The notes below the pieces were generated by a model, which worked only from the letters and a program-made list of their open reading frames with translations, made no database searches and had not been told where the DNA came from. The translations under genes and the position numbers were made by a program. Positions 5,916 through 12,060 of a DNA stretch of 64,000 nucleotides are shown here, one piece after another; the stretch's first letter is position 1; each line of letters opens with the position of its first letter. The stretch lies in IMG/VR virus record IMGVR_UViG_3300032242_000488, positions 1 to 64,000 of that record. The stretch is one strand, 5' to 3'. The stretch is from a virus.

Positions 5916-5923
5916 TATTTATA
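5916..5923 (-). promoter_or_regulatory. T4-late-type promoter element (TATAAATA), minus strand
   Basis: A perfect TATAAATA on the minus strand, 5 bases upstream of the ATG of the 62-aa frame. Its upstream edge touches the first base of tRNA-Val on the other strand. Confidence 0.5.
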
Positions 5924-5997
5924 GTTCCTTAGCGTAGTGGTAGCGCAACACCTTGACATGGTGTGGGTCACTGGTTCGATCCCAGTAGGAACTACCA
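5923..5997 (+). tRNA. tRNA-Val (GAC)
   Basis: Acceptor AGTTCCT/AGGAACT perfect, A73, CCA encoded. Anticodon arm ACACC-TTGACAT-GGTGT gives GAC. Confidence 0.9.
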
Positions 5998-5999
5998 AG

Positions 6000-6096
6000 A
6001 CTTATTAGGTGTGGCCATAGTGTAATGGTAGCACTACATGTTGTGACCTTGTCAGTACGGGTTCAAATCCCGTTGGTCACCCCTAATAAGTTTTTT
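6000..6096 (+). terminator. Inverted repeat enclosing tRNA-His, with U-tract
   Basis: ACTTATTAGG (6000-6009) and CCTAATAAGT (6082-6091) are perfect 10-base complements directly outside the tRNA-His acceptor stem, followed by TTTTTT. The precursor would form one continuous helix, combining a processing stem with a likely terminator. Confidence 0.6.
6011..6081 (+). tRNA. tRNA-His (GUG), CCA not encoded
   Basis: Acceptor GTGGCCA/TGGTCAC with C73. Anticodon loop TTGTGAC gives GUG. The 3' end reads CCT instead of CCA, and the -1 base is T rather than the G usually encoded for bacterial tRNA-His, so the host would have to add both. Almost all other tRNAs here encode CCA. Confidence 0.82.
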
Positions 6097-6172
6097 GCCG
6101 CTTTAGCTGATGTGGTCATAGCACCGGTTTGAAGCACCGAGGAACCAGGTTCGATCCCTGGGGGCGGCACCA
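6097..6172 (+). tRNA. tRNA-Phe (GAA)
   Basis: Acceptor GCCGCTT/GGGCGGC (two G-T pairs), A73, CCA encoded. Anticodon arm CGGT-TTGAAGC-ACCG gives GAA. G at position 37 instead of A is unusual. Confidence 0.8.
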
Positions 6173-6200
6173 AGTTTTGTAGTAATGCAAATTTAAAAAC

Positions 6201-6207
6201 TTAAATA
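6201..6207 (+). promoter_or_regulatory. T4-late-type promoter element (TTAAATA)
   Basis: CTTAAATA ends 5 bases before the ATG of the sulfotransferase gene at 6213, with no Shine-Dalgarno sequence between. Confidence 0.45.
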
Positions 6208-6212
6208 TATGC

Positions 6213-6890
6213 ATGACTTTATATTTTCCTCAAGCAGATGCTACGTATGTACACATACCCAAAACCGGCGGAACAATGATGCGGGTTTGGGGGGAATTTA
6301 ATATTCCCGATAAAATGACAGAAGGTGTTTGTTTTAGATATCCAGGTACCACCGTTAATCGTCACTGGCAGTTAAACAAAATTAAAGAAGTTTGGCCAGA
6401 CCCTGGAACAGTTTTTACTTTTGTAAGAAATCCCTATGATAGATTAGTTAGCCAATTCCATTGGGTAGGCCAAGCCGCAAAGAAACGACTAAAAGAAAAA
6501 TATGATTACCATTTTGAAAAATCAATTAAATGGGATATTTTAGAATCAAAAAGCTACGACAAAGGATTTGATAGATATGTCAGGGCACTATACAACAAAG
6601 AGTATCACGAAATATGGTTTGACAAATGGCGCTACGAAAACGGATGGACAAGGGCCGATACTCAACTAAGTTGGTTGATCGGTGGTAAGGCCGATATAGT
6701 TATAAAACTAGAAGAAATTGATTCTAAGTTTTATATCATACAGGATCTGCTAGGTTGTAAAGAACCATTCCTAACGGCGCTTAATGCTAGCGAACACGAT
6801 CACTATTCTACATACTATACTGCGGAGACTAAAAAAATGGTCTCTGAAATGTTTAAAGAAGATCTAGATACATTTAATTACGATTTCTAG
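6213..6890 (+). CDS. Sulfotransferase family protein
   Basis: A 225-residue protein. The 5' phosphosulfate loop is IPKTGGT at residues 15-21 and the 3' phosphate-binding motif is FVRNPYDRLVSQF near residues 70-82, the two PAPS-binding signatures of the Sulfotransfer_2 type. A C-terminal STYYTAETKKMVSEMFKEDL segment is typical of carbohydrate sulfotransferases. It probably transfers sulfate from PAPS to a glycan or small molecule; the acceptor is unknown. It lies alone between two tRNA genes and its start is linked to a TAAATA element. Confidence 0.85.
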   Translation: MTLYFPQADATYVHIPKTGGTMMRVWGEFNIPDKMTEGVCFRYPGTTVNRHWQLNKIKEVWPDPGTVFTFVRNPYDRLVSQFHWVGQAAKKRLKEKYDYHFEKSIKWDILESKSYDKGFDRYVRALYNKEYHEIWFDKWRYENGWTRADTQLSWLIGGKADIVIKLEEIDSKFYIIQDLLGCKEPFLTALNASEHDHYSTYYTAETKKMVSEMFKEDLDTFNYDF

Positions 6891-6898
6891 TATATAAT

Positions 6899-6975
6899 GC
6901 CCCTGTACGCTAATTGGTAGTGCGGGTAGACTTAAAATCTGCTGGATGGCGGTTCGAATCTGCCTAGGGGTACCA
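6899..6975 (+). tRNA. tRNA-Leu (UAA), class I form
   Basis: Acceptor GCCCCTG/TAGGGGT, A73, CCA encoded; D-arm CGC/GCG; anticodon arm GTAGA-CTTAAAA-TCTGC gives UAA; T-arm GGCGG-TTCGAAT-CTGCC. The variable loop is only 5 bases (TGGAT), whereas bacterial tRNA-Leu has a long variable arm. Confidence 0.82.
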
Positions 6976-6977
6976 GT

Positions 6978-8474
6978 TTATAAACTTAACTTTTTTTGTA
7001 TGTAGTTAGGGATATATTTTTCTGGAAAGTTCCTTTGGTATTGATGTGTCCCATTAAGTTTTAATTTTTCTTGGGTAGACAATGGCATACCATTATTATC
7101 ACATATTATGCCTATAAGTCCATTTCCATTTCCCTGTCCACCAAGTTTGTGCAGATTGTATTTTCCAACTTTTAGTAATAGAGTACAATCATTAGCAATA
7201 GCATCGGCTTCGTATATATTCATGTTATCATTTTCCCAAATGACTCCATCTGATGTGCCGACATTACATTTTTTTAACGGATCGGTGTTAGTGATATCAT
7301 CCATAATTCGATAACCGTATTTTGTAAAGTTTTTAGACAGTTCTGAGCCTCGAGGATCATCTGGATCTTGTATATAAAGAGCGTTCATCATCCATGAATG
7401 GTGGCTCCAATTAGCTTTGATCCACTTTGAAGTTTCTGCTAATGATTCTTTTGTCTCATAAGGTAATCCTGCAATAAGAGATATTTGAGGACGATATTCA
7501 AAACCTGCATGTTTTATAAAATAATTAGATACATCTATTAGGCCTTCTTTCATTTTAGAAACATCCATGCCCTTGCCAATGGCTTTGGCAGACTCTTGAT
7601 TGAAGGTTTCGATGCCATGGAAGTGTGCTAGGACTCTCATCCTTAATAATTCTTCTCTATCCTTAGGACGACTTATTAATAGATCGGCTCTAATATATGC
7701 CCAAAAATAAGGATCGTAGGGCAATGTTTCTACCATGTCTGCAAACTTTGTAACTTTTTCTGTGCTATCATTAAACGTGTCGTCAACGATAGCATAATCC
7801 TTCATTCCAAAGTGTTCATAATTGTATAGTAGCTGTTCTTTAATGCTATCTGCATTAGAGGTATAATCGCCTCTTACACCAAGAATAGGATAGTTGCAAA
7901 ATTTACAAGCAAATTTACAACCTCTGCTCATTTCAACTGTGCCAAATTCGTTCGGTAAAATAAAATCTCTATTTTGAAATTTTACAATAGGGCTTCGAAA
8001 TGGGTACGACTCATGAGCGTGTAGAGCATTGATAATTTTAGTATGACTGTTAACTACAGAAAGATCAAACTTAGGCCTGGTGCCGTTACTGAATAGATAT
8101 TTTAATAATACATCTAACGCATTTTCGCCGTAGCCTGCTATATGATAATCAACAAGTGGGTTATTACTAATTGGAGCTTGCCCGCCAGTTATCGTAACAA
8201 TGTGAGGCCATTTAATTTTAACATACGCAAGGATGACATTCATTGTATCTATAGCAGATGATCTATTAAATAAAAGTGAGATCCCGATAAATTTAGTGTT
8301 TGATGTTATTCTTGAATCAATAAGACTATAGAGTTGTTCGTTCGTAAAATACACAGTAAAATCGACTACTTCTACATCCCAAGATTGTTCTCTTAAATGT
8401 GATGCAATTCTGTGGGAACCTGCGCTTCTTTCTTTAAGACCGGCACAAACTGAAAAGATGATTGCATGATTCAT
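6978..8474 (-). CDS. B12-binding-type radical SAM protein
   Basis: A 498-residue protein if started at 8474 (MNHAIIFSVC...). Residues 1-140 resemble a cobalamin-binding Rossmann domain as in B12-dependent radical SAM enzymes, with GISLLFNRSS and TGGQAP segments. The radical SAM cluster motif is C186-KFA-C190-KF-C193 after EMSRG. The core continues to about residue 400. Such enzymes often methylate unactivated carbons or rearrange cofactors; the substrate is unknown. The start at 8474 is chosen because TATAAATA ends 4 bases before it; a longer frame would add 30 hydrophobic residues without a ribosome binding site. It is convergent with tRNA-Leu and divergent from the next radical SAM gene. 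Confidence 0.82.
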   Translation of the reverse strand: MNHAIIFSVCAGLKERSAGSHRIASHLREQSWDVEVVDFTVYFTNEQLYSLIDSRITSNTKFIGISLLFNRSSAIDTMNVILAYVKIKWPHIVTITGGQAPISNNPLVDYHIAGYGENALDVLLKYLFSNGTRPKFDLSVVNSHTKIINALHAHESYPFRSPIVKFQNRDFILPNEFGTVEMSRGCKFACKFCNYPILGVRGDYTSNADSIKEQLLYNYEHFGMKDYAIVDDTFNDSTEKVTKFADMVETLPYDPYFWAYIRADLLISRPKDREELLRMRVLAHFHGIETFNQESAKAIGKGMDVSKMKEGLIDVSNYFIKHAGFEYRPQISLIAGLPYETKESLAETSKWIKANWSHHSWMMNALYIQDPDDPRGSELSKNFTKYGYRIMDDITNTDPLKKCNVGTSDGVIWENDNMNIYEADAIANDCTLLLKVGKYNLHKLGGQGNGNGLIGIICDNNGMPLSTQEKLKLNGTHQYQRNFPEKYIPNYIQKKLSL

Positions 8475-8478
8475 ACTA

Positions 8479-8486
8479 TATTTATA
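8479..8486 (-). promoter_or_regulatory. T4-late-type promoter element (TATAAATA), minus strand
   Basis: A perfect TATAAATA 4 bases before the ATG of the minus-strand radical SAM gene. The transcript would be leaderless. Confidence 0.55.
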
Positions 8487-8531
8487 GTTAAGAGTTGACC
8501 CTAAAAAATTTAAGTACACTAAGATAATAGA

Positions 8532-8539
8532 AATAAATA
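8532..8539 (+). promoter_or_regulatory. T4-late-type promoter element (AATAAATA)
   Basis: AATAAATA on the + strand in the 88-base gap between the divergent radical SAM genes. Initiation about 6 bases downstream would give a leader of about 18 bases containing AAGG before the ATG at 8563. Confidence 0.45.
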
Positions 8540-8562
8540 TAATGTTACCAATAAGGCCTAAC

Positions 8563-9495
8563 ATGAAAAAGAAACTCTGCTTAGTATATCAACTGTTTAC
8601 AAAGTGCAATATAGGTTGCAAGTACTGTTATAATTATTTTGATCAGGATGTACTTCCCTTCAATTATTATACATCCAAAGTTGGTAAACTTTTAGAATTA
8701 TACCATGATGAAACTTGTTTTGTTTTGAATGGCGGTGAGCCCTTGTTGCTTAAAGGATTTCAACATCTAGTAAATCAAGCGACTGAAAAAGCAAAAACAT
8801 ATACCTATACTAATGGTACTCTAAGTACATTGCACTATAAGAGATTTATTGATAGTCTTGAGCACAAAGACAAATTTTATATGACAATCAGTTTACACTG
8901 TATGGAAGTGCTAAGAGATAATAAATTACCTGAGAAGTACTTTAAAAATATTGAAGTTTTTGCTAAGAATATTCCCAACTTAAAAATCAACCTAGTAGTT
9001 GATGAAGAGTTTCAAGGTGAATACTTACAGGTAATTAGACAAACTATGAGAGAAATTAAACAAAAAACTTCTCTCAAATATGTTAATATTCTAATCGCTG
9101 ATCATATGTATGAAGATGAATTTAAACTATTGCGTTTGTTAAATCAAGATTTTATTGACTTTGTTGAAGAAATTGATAGCAATTTTACTTATAAAAATTG
9201 CATGTGGGACAATACTAGACAGTCATTAACAGAAATGATCAAAGACATAAAAGAAAATATCGTGTTAAAGTTAGCCGGAAAGGATTTCAAAATTCCATAT
9301 GAATATGAATTTGGACAAATATTTTTCTTAGAAAGTCCCGAAGGAATGATTATTCAGGAATTTTTAGGTGACGGACGTCAAGAACATAAAATACCGTTTG
9401 ATCAATTTGACGCATTTGTTGAAGATATCAAACCAAAAGTACAAAGCAAGCCTCTTAGAAAAATTACAACATTATCGTCTGTTGGAATAATCTAA
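8563..9495 (+). CDS. Radical SAM protein
   Basis: A 310-residue protein with the cluster motif C15-NIG-C19-KY-C22 and the SAM-contact motif NGGEPLLL near residue 60. The YCYNYF context after the third Cys resembles SPASM/anaerobic-maturase-type radical SAM proteins, but no C-terminal Cys-rich SPASM domain is present. The reaction is unknown; peptide modification is possible. The ATG at 8563 is preferred over one at 8542 because AAGG lies about 7 bases upstream and the late-type element would start transcription between the two. A 53-aa minus-strand gene abuts its stop. Confidence 0.82.
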   Translation: MKKKLCLVYQLFTKCNIGCKYCYNYFDQDVLPFNYYTSKVGKLLELYHDETCFVLNGGEPLLLKGFQHLVNQATEKAKTYTYTNGTLSTLHYKRFIDSLEHKDKFYMTISLHCMEVLRDNKLPEKYFKNIEVFAKNIPNLKINLVVDEEFQGEYLQVIRQTMREIKQKTSLKYVNILIADHMYEDEFKLLRLLNQDFIDFVEEIDSNFTYKNCMWDNTRQSLTEMIKDIKENIVLKLAGKDFKIPYEYEFGQIFFLESPEGMIIQEFLGDGRQEHKIPFDQFDAFVEDIKPKVQSKPLRKITTLSSVGII

Positions 9496-9657
9496 TCACA
9501 AGTTGTTGATAAAGCGAAGTGCTTTGTTGACATTAGTAAAGTATCGCACAGTTAGTTCTATATCGTAGATATCACGAACCATAACGATACACACTCCCTC
9601 ATACAATGATAGATGAAAGTGCAATCCTGCAGGGGTAACGCTTTCGTATGTCTTCAT
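9496..9657 (-). CDS. Small hypothetical protein (53 aa)
   Basis: The minus-strand frame starts MKTYESVTPAGLHFHLSLYE and ends at a TGA that abuts the stop codon of the convergent radical SAM gene. The sequence is a balanced mix typical of a folded small protein. GTAAATA lies exactly 5 bases before the ATG, matching other genes in the window, and there is no Shine-Dalgarno sequence. No family recognised. Confidence 0.5.
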   Translation of the reverse strand: MKTYESVTPAGLHFHLSLYEGVCIVMVRDIYDIELTVRYFTNVNKALRFINNL

Positions 9658-9662
9658 ATTAA

Positions 9663-9669
9663 TATTTAC
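9663..9669 (-). promoter_or_regulatory. Late-type promoter element (GTAAATA), minus strand
   Basis: GTAAATA 5 bases before the start of the 53-aa minus-strand gene, overlapping the first two bases of tRNA-Arg(UCU) on the other strand. Confidence 0.4.
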
Positions 9670-9742
9670 CGCTTTCGTTCAATGGACAGGACATGATTCT
9701 TCTAAATTCATAATAGTGGTTCGATTCCACTAGGCGGTGCCA
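9668..9742 (+). tRNA. tRNA-Arg (UCU)
   Basis: Acceptor ACCGCTT/AGGCGGT, G73, CCA encoded. Anticodon loop CTTCTAA gives UCU, reading AGA/AGG. The anticodon stem has one T-T mismatch. Confidence 0.83.
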
Positions 9743-9746
9743 ATAT

Positions 9747-9820
9747 GCTCTTATAGTTTAATGGTAGAACACTCGCTTGGTATGCGAGCAATGGTAGTTC
9801 GATTCTACCTTGGAGCACCA
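9747..9820 (+). tRNA. tRNA-Thr (GGU)
   Basis: Acceptor GCTCTTA/TTGGAGC with one mismatch, A73, CCA encoded. Anticodon arm CTCGC-TTGGTAT-GCGAG gives GGU. Confidence 0.87.
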
Positions 9821-9821
9821 T

Positions 9822-9899
9822 GCCCCCTTAGCCCAATTGGTATGAGGCGTCTCTCTCAAAAGGAGAATCGTGTCGGTTCGAGTCCGACAGGGGGTACCA
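9822..9899 (+). tRNA. tRNA-Leu (CAA), class I form
   Basis: Acceptor GCCCCCT/AGGGGGT, A73, CCA encoded. Anticodon arm TCTCT-CTCAAAA-GGAGA gives CAA. The variable loop is 5 bases (ATCGT), not the long arm expected for a bacterial leucine tRNA. Confidence 0.82.
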
Positions 9900-9920
9900 A
9901 TATAATAAGTAAATGACAAT

Positions 9921-10010
9921 GGAAATGTGGCAGAGTCCGGTTTATTGCAACAGTCTTGAAAACTGTCGATCAGAAATGGTCCGTGAGTTCGAATCTCACC
10001 GTTTCCGCCA
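9921..10010 (+). tRNA. tRNA-Ser (UGA)
   Basis: Acceptor GGAAATG/CGTTTCC, G73, CCA encoded. Anticodon arm ACAGT-CTTGAAA-ACTGT gives UGA. It has the long variable arm expected for serine. Confidence 0.92.
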
Positions 10011-10027
10011 ATAATCAAAAAAATATG

Positions 10028-10056
10028 TTGACAATGTCACAAAGTGATGTTATAAT
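10028..10056 (+). promoter_or_regulatory. Sigma70-type promoter for tRNA array
   Basis: TTGACA (10028-10033), 17-base spacer, TATAAT (10051-10056). It drives the canonical tRNA set starting with tRNA-Tyr. Confidence 0.85.
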
Positions 10057-10081
10057 ACATACATGTTAAGAAATTAACATA

Positions 10082-10096
10082 CGTTCTTTAAAAATT
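10082..10096 (+). promoter_or_regulatory. boxA-like antitermination element
   Basis: CGTTCTTTAAAAATT closely resembles the rrn boxA (consensus around TGCTCTTTAACA). It lies about 25 bases after the promoter and 20 before tRNA-Tyr, where Nus-factor antitermination of an untranslated RNA would be useful. Confidence 0.45.
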
Positions 10097-10115
10097 AATT
10101 ACAAGTAAAACTTGT

Positions 10116-10200
10116 GGACAGGTGGGTGAGTGGTTAATACCAGCAGACTGTAAATCTGCCCTCTTAGAGTACGATGGTTCGAATCCGTCCCTGTCCACCA
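10116..10200 (+). tRNA. tRNA-Tyr (GUA), canonical
   Basis: Acceptor GGACAGG/CCTGTCC, A73, CCA encoded. Anticodon arm GCAGA-CTGTAAA-TCTGC gives GUA. It has the long variable arm usual for bacterial Tyr. Contrast with the D-armless copy at 4159. Confidence 0.93.
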
Positions 10201-10233
10201 TATTAAAGCATATTCTGCGAGTGTGTTTTAATA
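10201..10233 (+). ncRNA. TATTAAAGC-stem hairpin, copy B
   Basis: TATTAAAGCA (10201-10210) pairs with TGTTTTAATA (10224-10233), with a short loop. It fills exactly the gap between the CCA of tRNA-Tyr and the first bases of tRNA-Ser, so it may be a processing signal. Confidence 0.5.
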
Positions 10234-10234
10234 T

Positions 10235-10324
10235 GGAGCGGTGGCCGAACGGTAAGGCAGCGGATTGCTAATCCGTAGACTCATGAAAGTGGGTCACTGG
10301 GTTCGACTCCCAGTCGCTCCGCCA
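10235..10324 (+). tRNA. tRNA-Ser (GCU)
   Basis: Acceptor GGAGCGG/TCGCTCC, G73, CCA encoded. Anticodon arm GCGGA-TTGCTAA-TCCGT gives GCU. Long variable arm present. Confidence 0.92.
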
Positions 10325-10329
10325 TATTT

Positions 10330-10406
10330 GGAGTAGTAGCGCAGTTGGTTAGCGCACTGGCCTGTCACGCCGGGGGTCGCGGGTTCGAGTCCCGTCTACT
10401 CCGCCA
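10330..10406 (+). tRNA. tRNA-Asp (GUC), second copy
   Basis: Acceptor GGAGTAG/CTACTCC, G73, CCA encoded. Anticodon arm CTGGC-CTGTCAC-GCCGG gives GUC. Textbook cloverleaf, unlike the copy at 4475. Confidence 0.94.
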
Positions 10407-10423
10407 GATATAGCAGACGGTAG

Positions 10424-10452
10424 TTGACAGCTACTAAATATTCTGCTATAAT
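10424..10452 (+). promoter_or_regulatory. Sigma70-type promoter for tRNA array
   Basis: TTGACA (10424-10429), 17-base spacer, TATAAT (10447-10452), 8 bases before tRNA-Thr. Confidence 0.85.
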
Positions 10453-10460
10453 AGTTATTT

Positions 10461-10535
10461 GCCGGATTAGCTCAGTGGTAGAGCAACCGCCTTGTAAGCG
10501 GTAGGTCGTCAGTTCAATCCCGACATCCGGCACCA
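10461..10535 (+). tRNA. tRNA-Thr (UGU), second copy
   Basis: Acceptor GCCGGAT/ATCCGGC perfect, A73, CCA encoded. Anticodon arm ACCGC-CTTGTAA-GCGGT gives UGU. Confidence 0.94.
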
Positions 10536-10544
10536 AAAGTTTTT

Positions 10545-10628
10545 GCCCTGGTGGTGGAATGGTAGACACGATGGTCTTAGAAGCCATTGTCGAAAGGCGT
10601 GGGAGTTCGAGTCTCCCCTGGGGCACCA
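10545..10628 (+). tRNA. tRNA-Leu (UAG), class II
   Basis: Acceptor GCCCTGG/CTGGGGC, A73, CCA encoded. Anticodon loop CTTAGAA gives UAG. This leucine tRNA has the normal long variable arm, unlike the UAA and CAA copies. Confidence 0.9.
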
Positions 10629-10635
10629 TTTAGTT

Positions 10636-10709
10636 GCGGGATTAGTTTAATGGTAAAACAGCAGATTTCCAATCTTCGGTCAAGAGTTCGATTCTCTTAT
10701 CCCGCTCCA
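10636..10709 (+). tRNA. tRNA-Gly (UCC)
   Basis: Acceptor GCGGGAT/ATCCCGC perfect, U73 as usual for Gly, CCA encoded. Anticodon loop TTTCCAA gives UCC. Confidence 0.9.
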
Positions 10710-10733
10710 TAGTTTAATAACGTAAAGGTATAT

Positions 10734-10964
10734 ATGAGTAAACCAATCGGTCTTAGTCGCGGTCCAGAAATTGACACAGATTTATGTGTTGCTAACATTG
10801 GCAATAGATACAATCTTGTACTAGTAGCCGCACATCGCGCAAAGGAAATCAAGCGTCAACATAAAGACAGTGACAAGCGTGAACATGTTCACAGCAACAT
10901 CACAGCGTTACTTGAAATCCAAGCAGGCAAGGTTGGTGTTGACTATCTGAAGAGAATTAAATAA
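10734..10964 (+). CDS. rpoZ: RNA polymerase omega subunit-like protein
   Basis: A 76-residue protein. The segment GNRYNLVLVAAHRAKEIK at about residues 22-39 matches the conserved core of bacterial RpoZ (NRF.LVL.AA.RARQL), followed by a helical region ending ALLEIQAGKVGVDYL, as in omega. Omega helps assemble beta-prime and influences ppGpp response. E. coli omega is 91 residues, so this is a short form. It sits inside the tRNA array with AAAGG before the ATG. A phage omega could replace or modify the host subunit. Confidence 0.72.
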   Translation: MSKPIGLSRGPEIDTDLCVANIGNRYNLVLVAAHRAKEIKRQHKDSDKREHVHSNITALLEIQAGKVGVDYLKRIK

Positions 10965-10967
10965 TTT

Positions 10968-11044
<77 letters not shown>

Positions 11045-11050
11045 ATATTT

Positions 11051-11125
11051 GCCTGGTTAGCTCAGGGGTAGAGCAACGCCTTTACACGGCGAAGGTCCGC
11101 GGTTCGAAACCGTGACCAGGTACCA
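11051..11125 (+). tRNA. tRNA-Val (UAC)
   Basis: Acceptor GCCTGGT/ACCAGGT, A73, CCA encoded. Anticodon arm CGCC-TTTACAC-GGCG gives UAC. Confidence 0.92.
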
Positions 11126-11143
11126 AATAACAAAAAGGAAAAT

Positions 11144-11374
11144 ATGTTAAAACCAAATAAGACGTTTAGGTTAAGTAAGACAGCAAAACGTATGATAGCA
11201 TTGATGAAAGGTTCTACAGCAGAACAACGTAATCAATACAAACGTATGATGATTCAGGCAGAGTTAGCGGCGGCTATTGTAGTCAAGCCAACTAAGACTG
11301 ATCGTAATGCGCCCCGTGGAACAGCTACTGGTACTACCGGTAGTCATGCTTACACAACACCAAGCGCAGAATAA
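11144..11374 (+). CDS. Hypothetical basic protein (76 aa)
   Basis: MLKPNKTFRLSKTAKRM...: the first 50 residues are basic and helical, and the C-terminal 25 are a Thr/Gly/Pro-rich tail that is probably disordered. AAAAAGGAAA precedes the ATG. No family recognised; a nucleic-acid binding role is only a guess from charge. It lies between tRNA-Val and tRNA-Asn. Confidence 0.6.
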   Translation: MLKPNKTFRLSKTAKRMIALMKGSTAEQRNQYKRMMIQAELAAAIVVKPTKTDRNAPRGTATGTTGSHAYTTPSAE

Positions 11375-11381
11375 GATTTAT

Positions 11382-11457
11382 TCCCCAATAGCTCAGTCGG
11401 TAGAGTAGCAGACTGTTAATCTGTTGGTCCGTGGTTCGAGCCCACGTTGGGGAGCCA
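11382..11457 (+). tRNA. tRNA-Asn (GUU), second copy
   Basis: Acceptor TCCCCAA/TTGGGGA perfect, G73, CCA encoded. Anticodon arm GCAGA-CTGTTAA-TCTGT gives GUU. Confidence 0.94.
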
Positions 11458-11465
11458 GATAATTT

Positions 11466-11541
11466 GGGGGTTTAGCTCAGTTGGGAGAGCGTTTGCTTTG
11501 CAAGCAAAATGTCGCAGGTTCGATCCCTGTAACCTCCACCA
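11466..11541 (+). tRNA. tRNA-Ala (UGC), second copy
   Basis: Acceptor GGGGGTT/AACCTCC, A73, CCA encoded. Anticodon arm TTTGC-TTTGCAA-GCAAA gives UGC. The G3-U70 wobble that identifies tRNA-Ala is present. Confidence 0.93.
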
Positions 11542-11548
11542 AATATAT

Positions 11549-11624
11549 GCGGGAGTAGCTCAGTTGGTAGAGCATTACCTTGCCAAGGTAAATGTCGCGA
11601 GTTCGAACCTCGTCTCCCGCTCCA
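11549..11624 (+). tRNA. tRNA-Gly (GCC)
   Basis: Acceptor GCGGGAG/CTCCCGC perfect, U73, CCA encoded. Anticodon arm TTACC-TTGCCAA-GGTAA gives GCC. Confidence 0.94.
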
Positions 11625-11630
11625 GAATAT

Positions 11631-11705
11631 GGAGCCATCGTCTATCGGTTAGGACATCAGGTTTTCATCCTGAGAAGAGGGGTTCGACTCCCCTTGGCTC
11701 TTCCA
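11631..11705 (+). tRNA. tRNA-Glu (UUC), second copy
   Basis: Acceptor GGAGCCA/TGGCTCT, U73, CCA encoded. Anticodon arm TCAGG-TTTTCAT-CCTGA gives UUC. Confidence 0.88.
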
Positions 11706-11707
11706 GT

Positions 11708-11843
11708 TTTGTTTATGTGTGTACGGTTACCCATATGTGAGTAGCGAGTCGCCCAAGACACTTGTTACTGTACCTGATGCCCGTAGCAGACTTACGTCGA
11801 GTAAGTTCAGCAAGTAGCTTGGACACTACAAGCGATAAACAAA
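11708..11843 (+). ncRNA. Closed-helix RNA after tRNA-Glu
   Basis: TTTGTTTAT (11708-11716) pairs perfectly with ATAAACAAA (11835-11843), enclosing about 118 bases that hold no protein frame. It begins directly after tRNA-Glu and ends 6 bases before a tRNA-like gene. Confidence 0.45.
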
Positions 11844-11849
11844 TTCATT

Positions 11850-11941
11850 GCCAGCGAGACTTGACAGTCAGAGAGGTTTTATAAACCTTTTAGCGCCAGA
11901 TTAGCGTTCTTGAGAGGGTTTGATTCCCTCCGCTGGTACCA
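11850..11941 (+). tRNA. tRNA-like RNA (anticodon UAU, Ile), abnormal D-arm and variable arm
   Basis: Acceptor GCCAGCG/CGCTGGT, A73, CCA encoded; T-arm GAGGG-TTTGATT-CCCTC. The D-arm GACT-TGAC-AGTC has a 4-base loop without the GG pair needed to contact the T-loop. Anticodon loop TTTATAA would give UAU, reading AUA. The variable region is about 22 bases with its own AGCGC/GCGTT stem, not expected for Ile. Confidence 0.55.
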
Positions 11942-11946
11942 GTTTT

Positions 11947-12060
11947 AGGATAGATGACAGCAAACCCTAGCGGCTAATACCCGCATCCAAAGGACCGGGG
12001 GAACCCAGTCGAGCATGTTCGCTAATCATGTAGAAAAAATCGGCAAAAGCCTATCCTGTT
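11947..12060 (+). ncRNA. AGGAT/ACAGCAA RNA element, copy 4
   Basis: AGGATAG (11947-11953) pairs with CTATCCT (12051-12057); ATG-ACAGCAA inside and GTT outside. The loop is longer than in copies 1-3 (about 97 bases) and GC-richer. It starts right after the CCA of the tRNA-like gene at 11850. Confidence 0.78.

Noticed and set aside
6893-6898. TATAAT directly before tRNA-Leu(UAA) as a promoter
   Set aside because: No -35 box at 16-18 bases upstream and no extended -10; initiation would fall inside the tRNA.
9758-10018. Minus-strand frame (86 codons) through tRNA-Thr, tRNA-Leu and tRNA-Ser
   Set aside because: It is entirely antisense to tRNA genes and shows the typical artefact peptide seen opposite tRNAs (GEIRTHG, PCRTRTDT); no promoter element or ribosome binding site.
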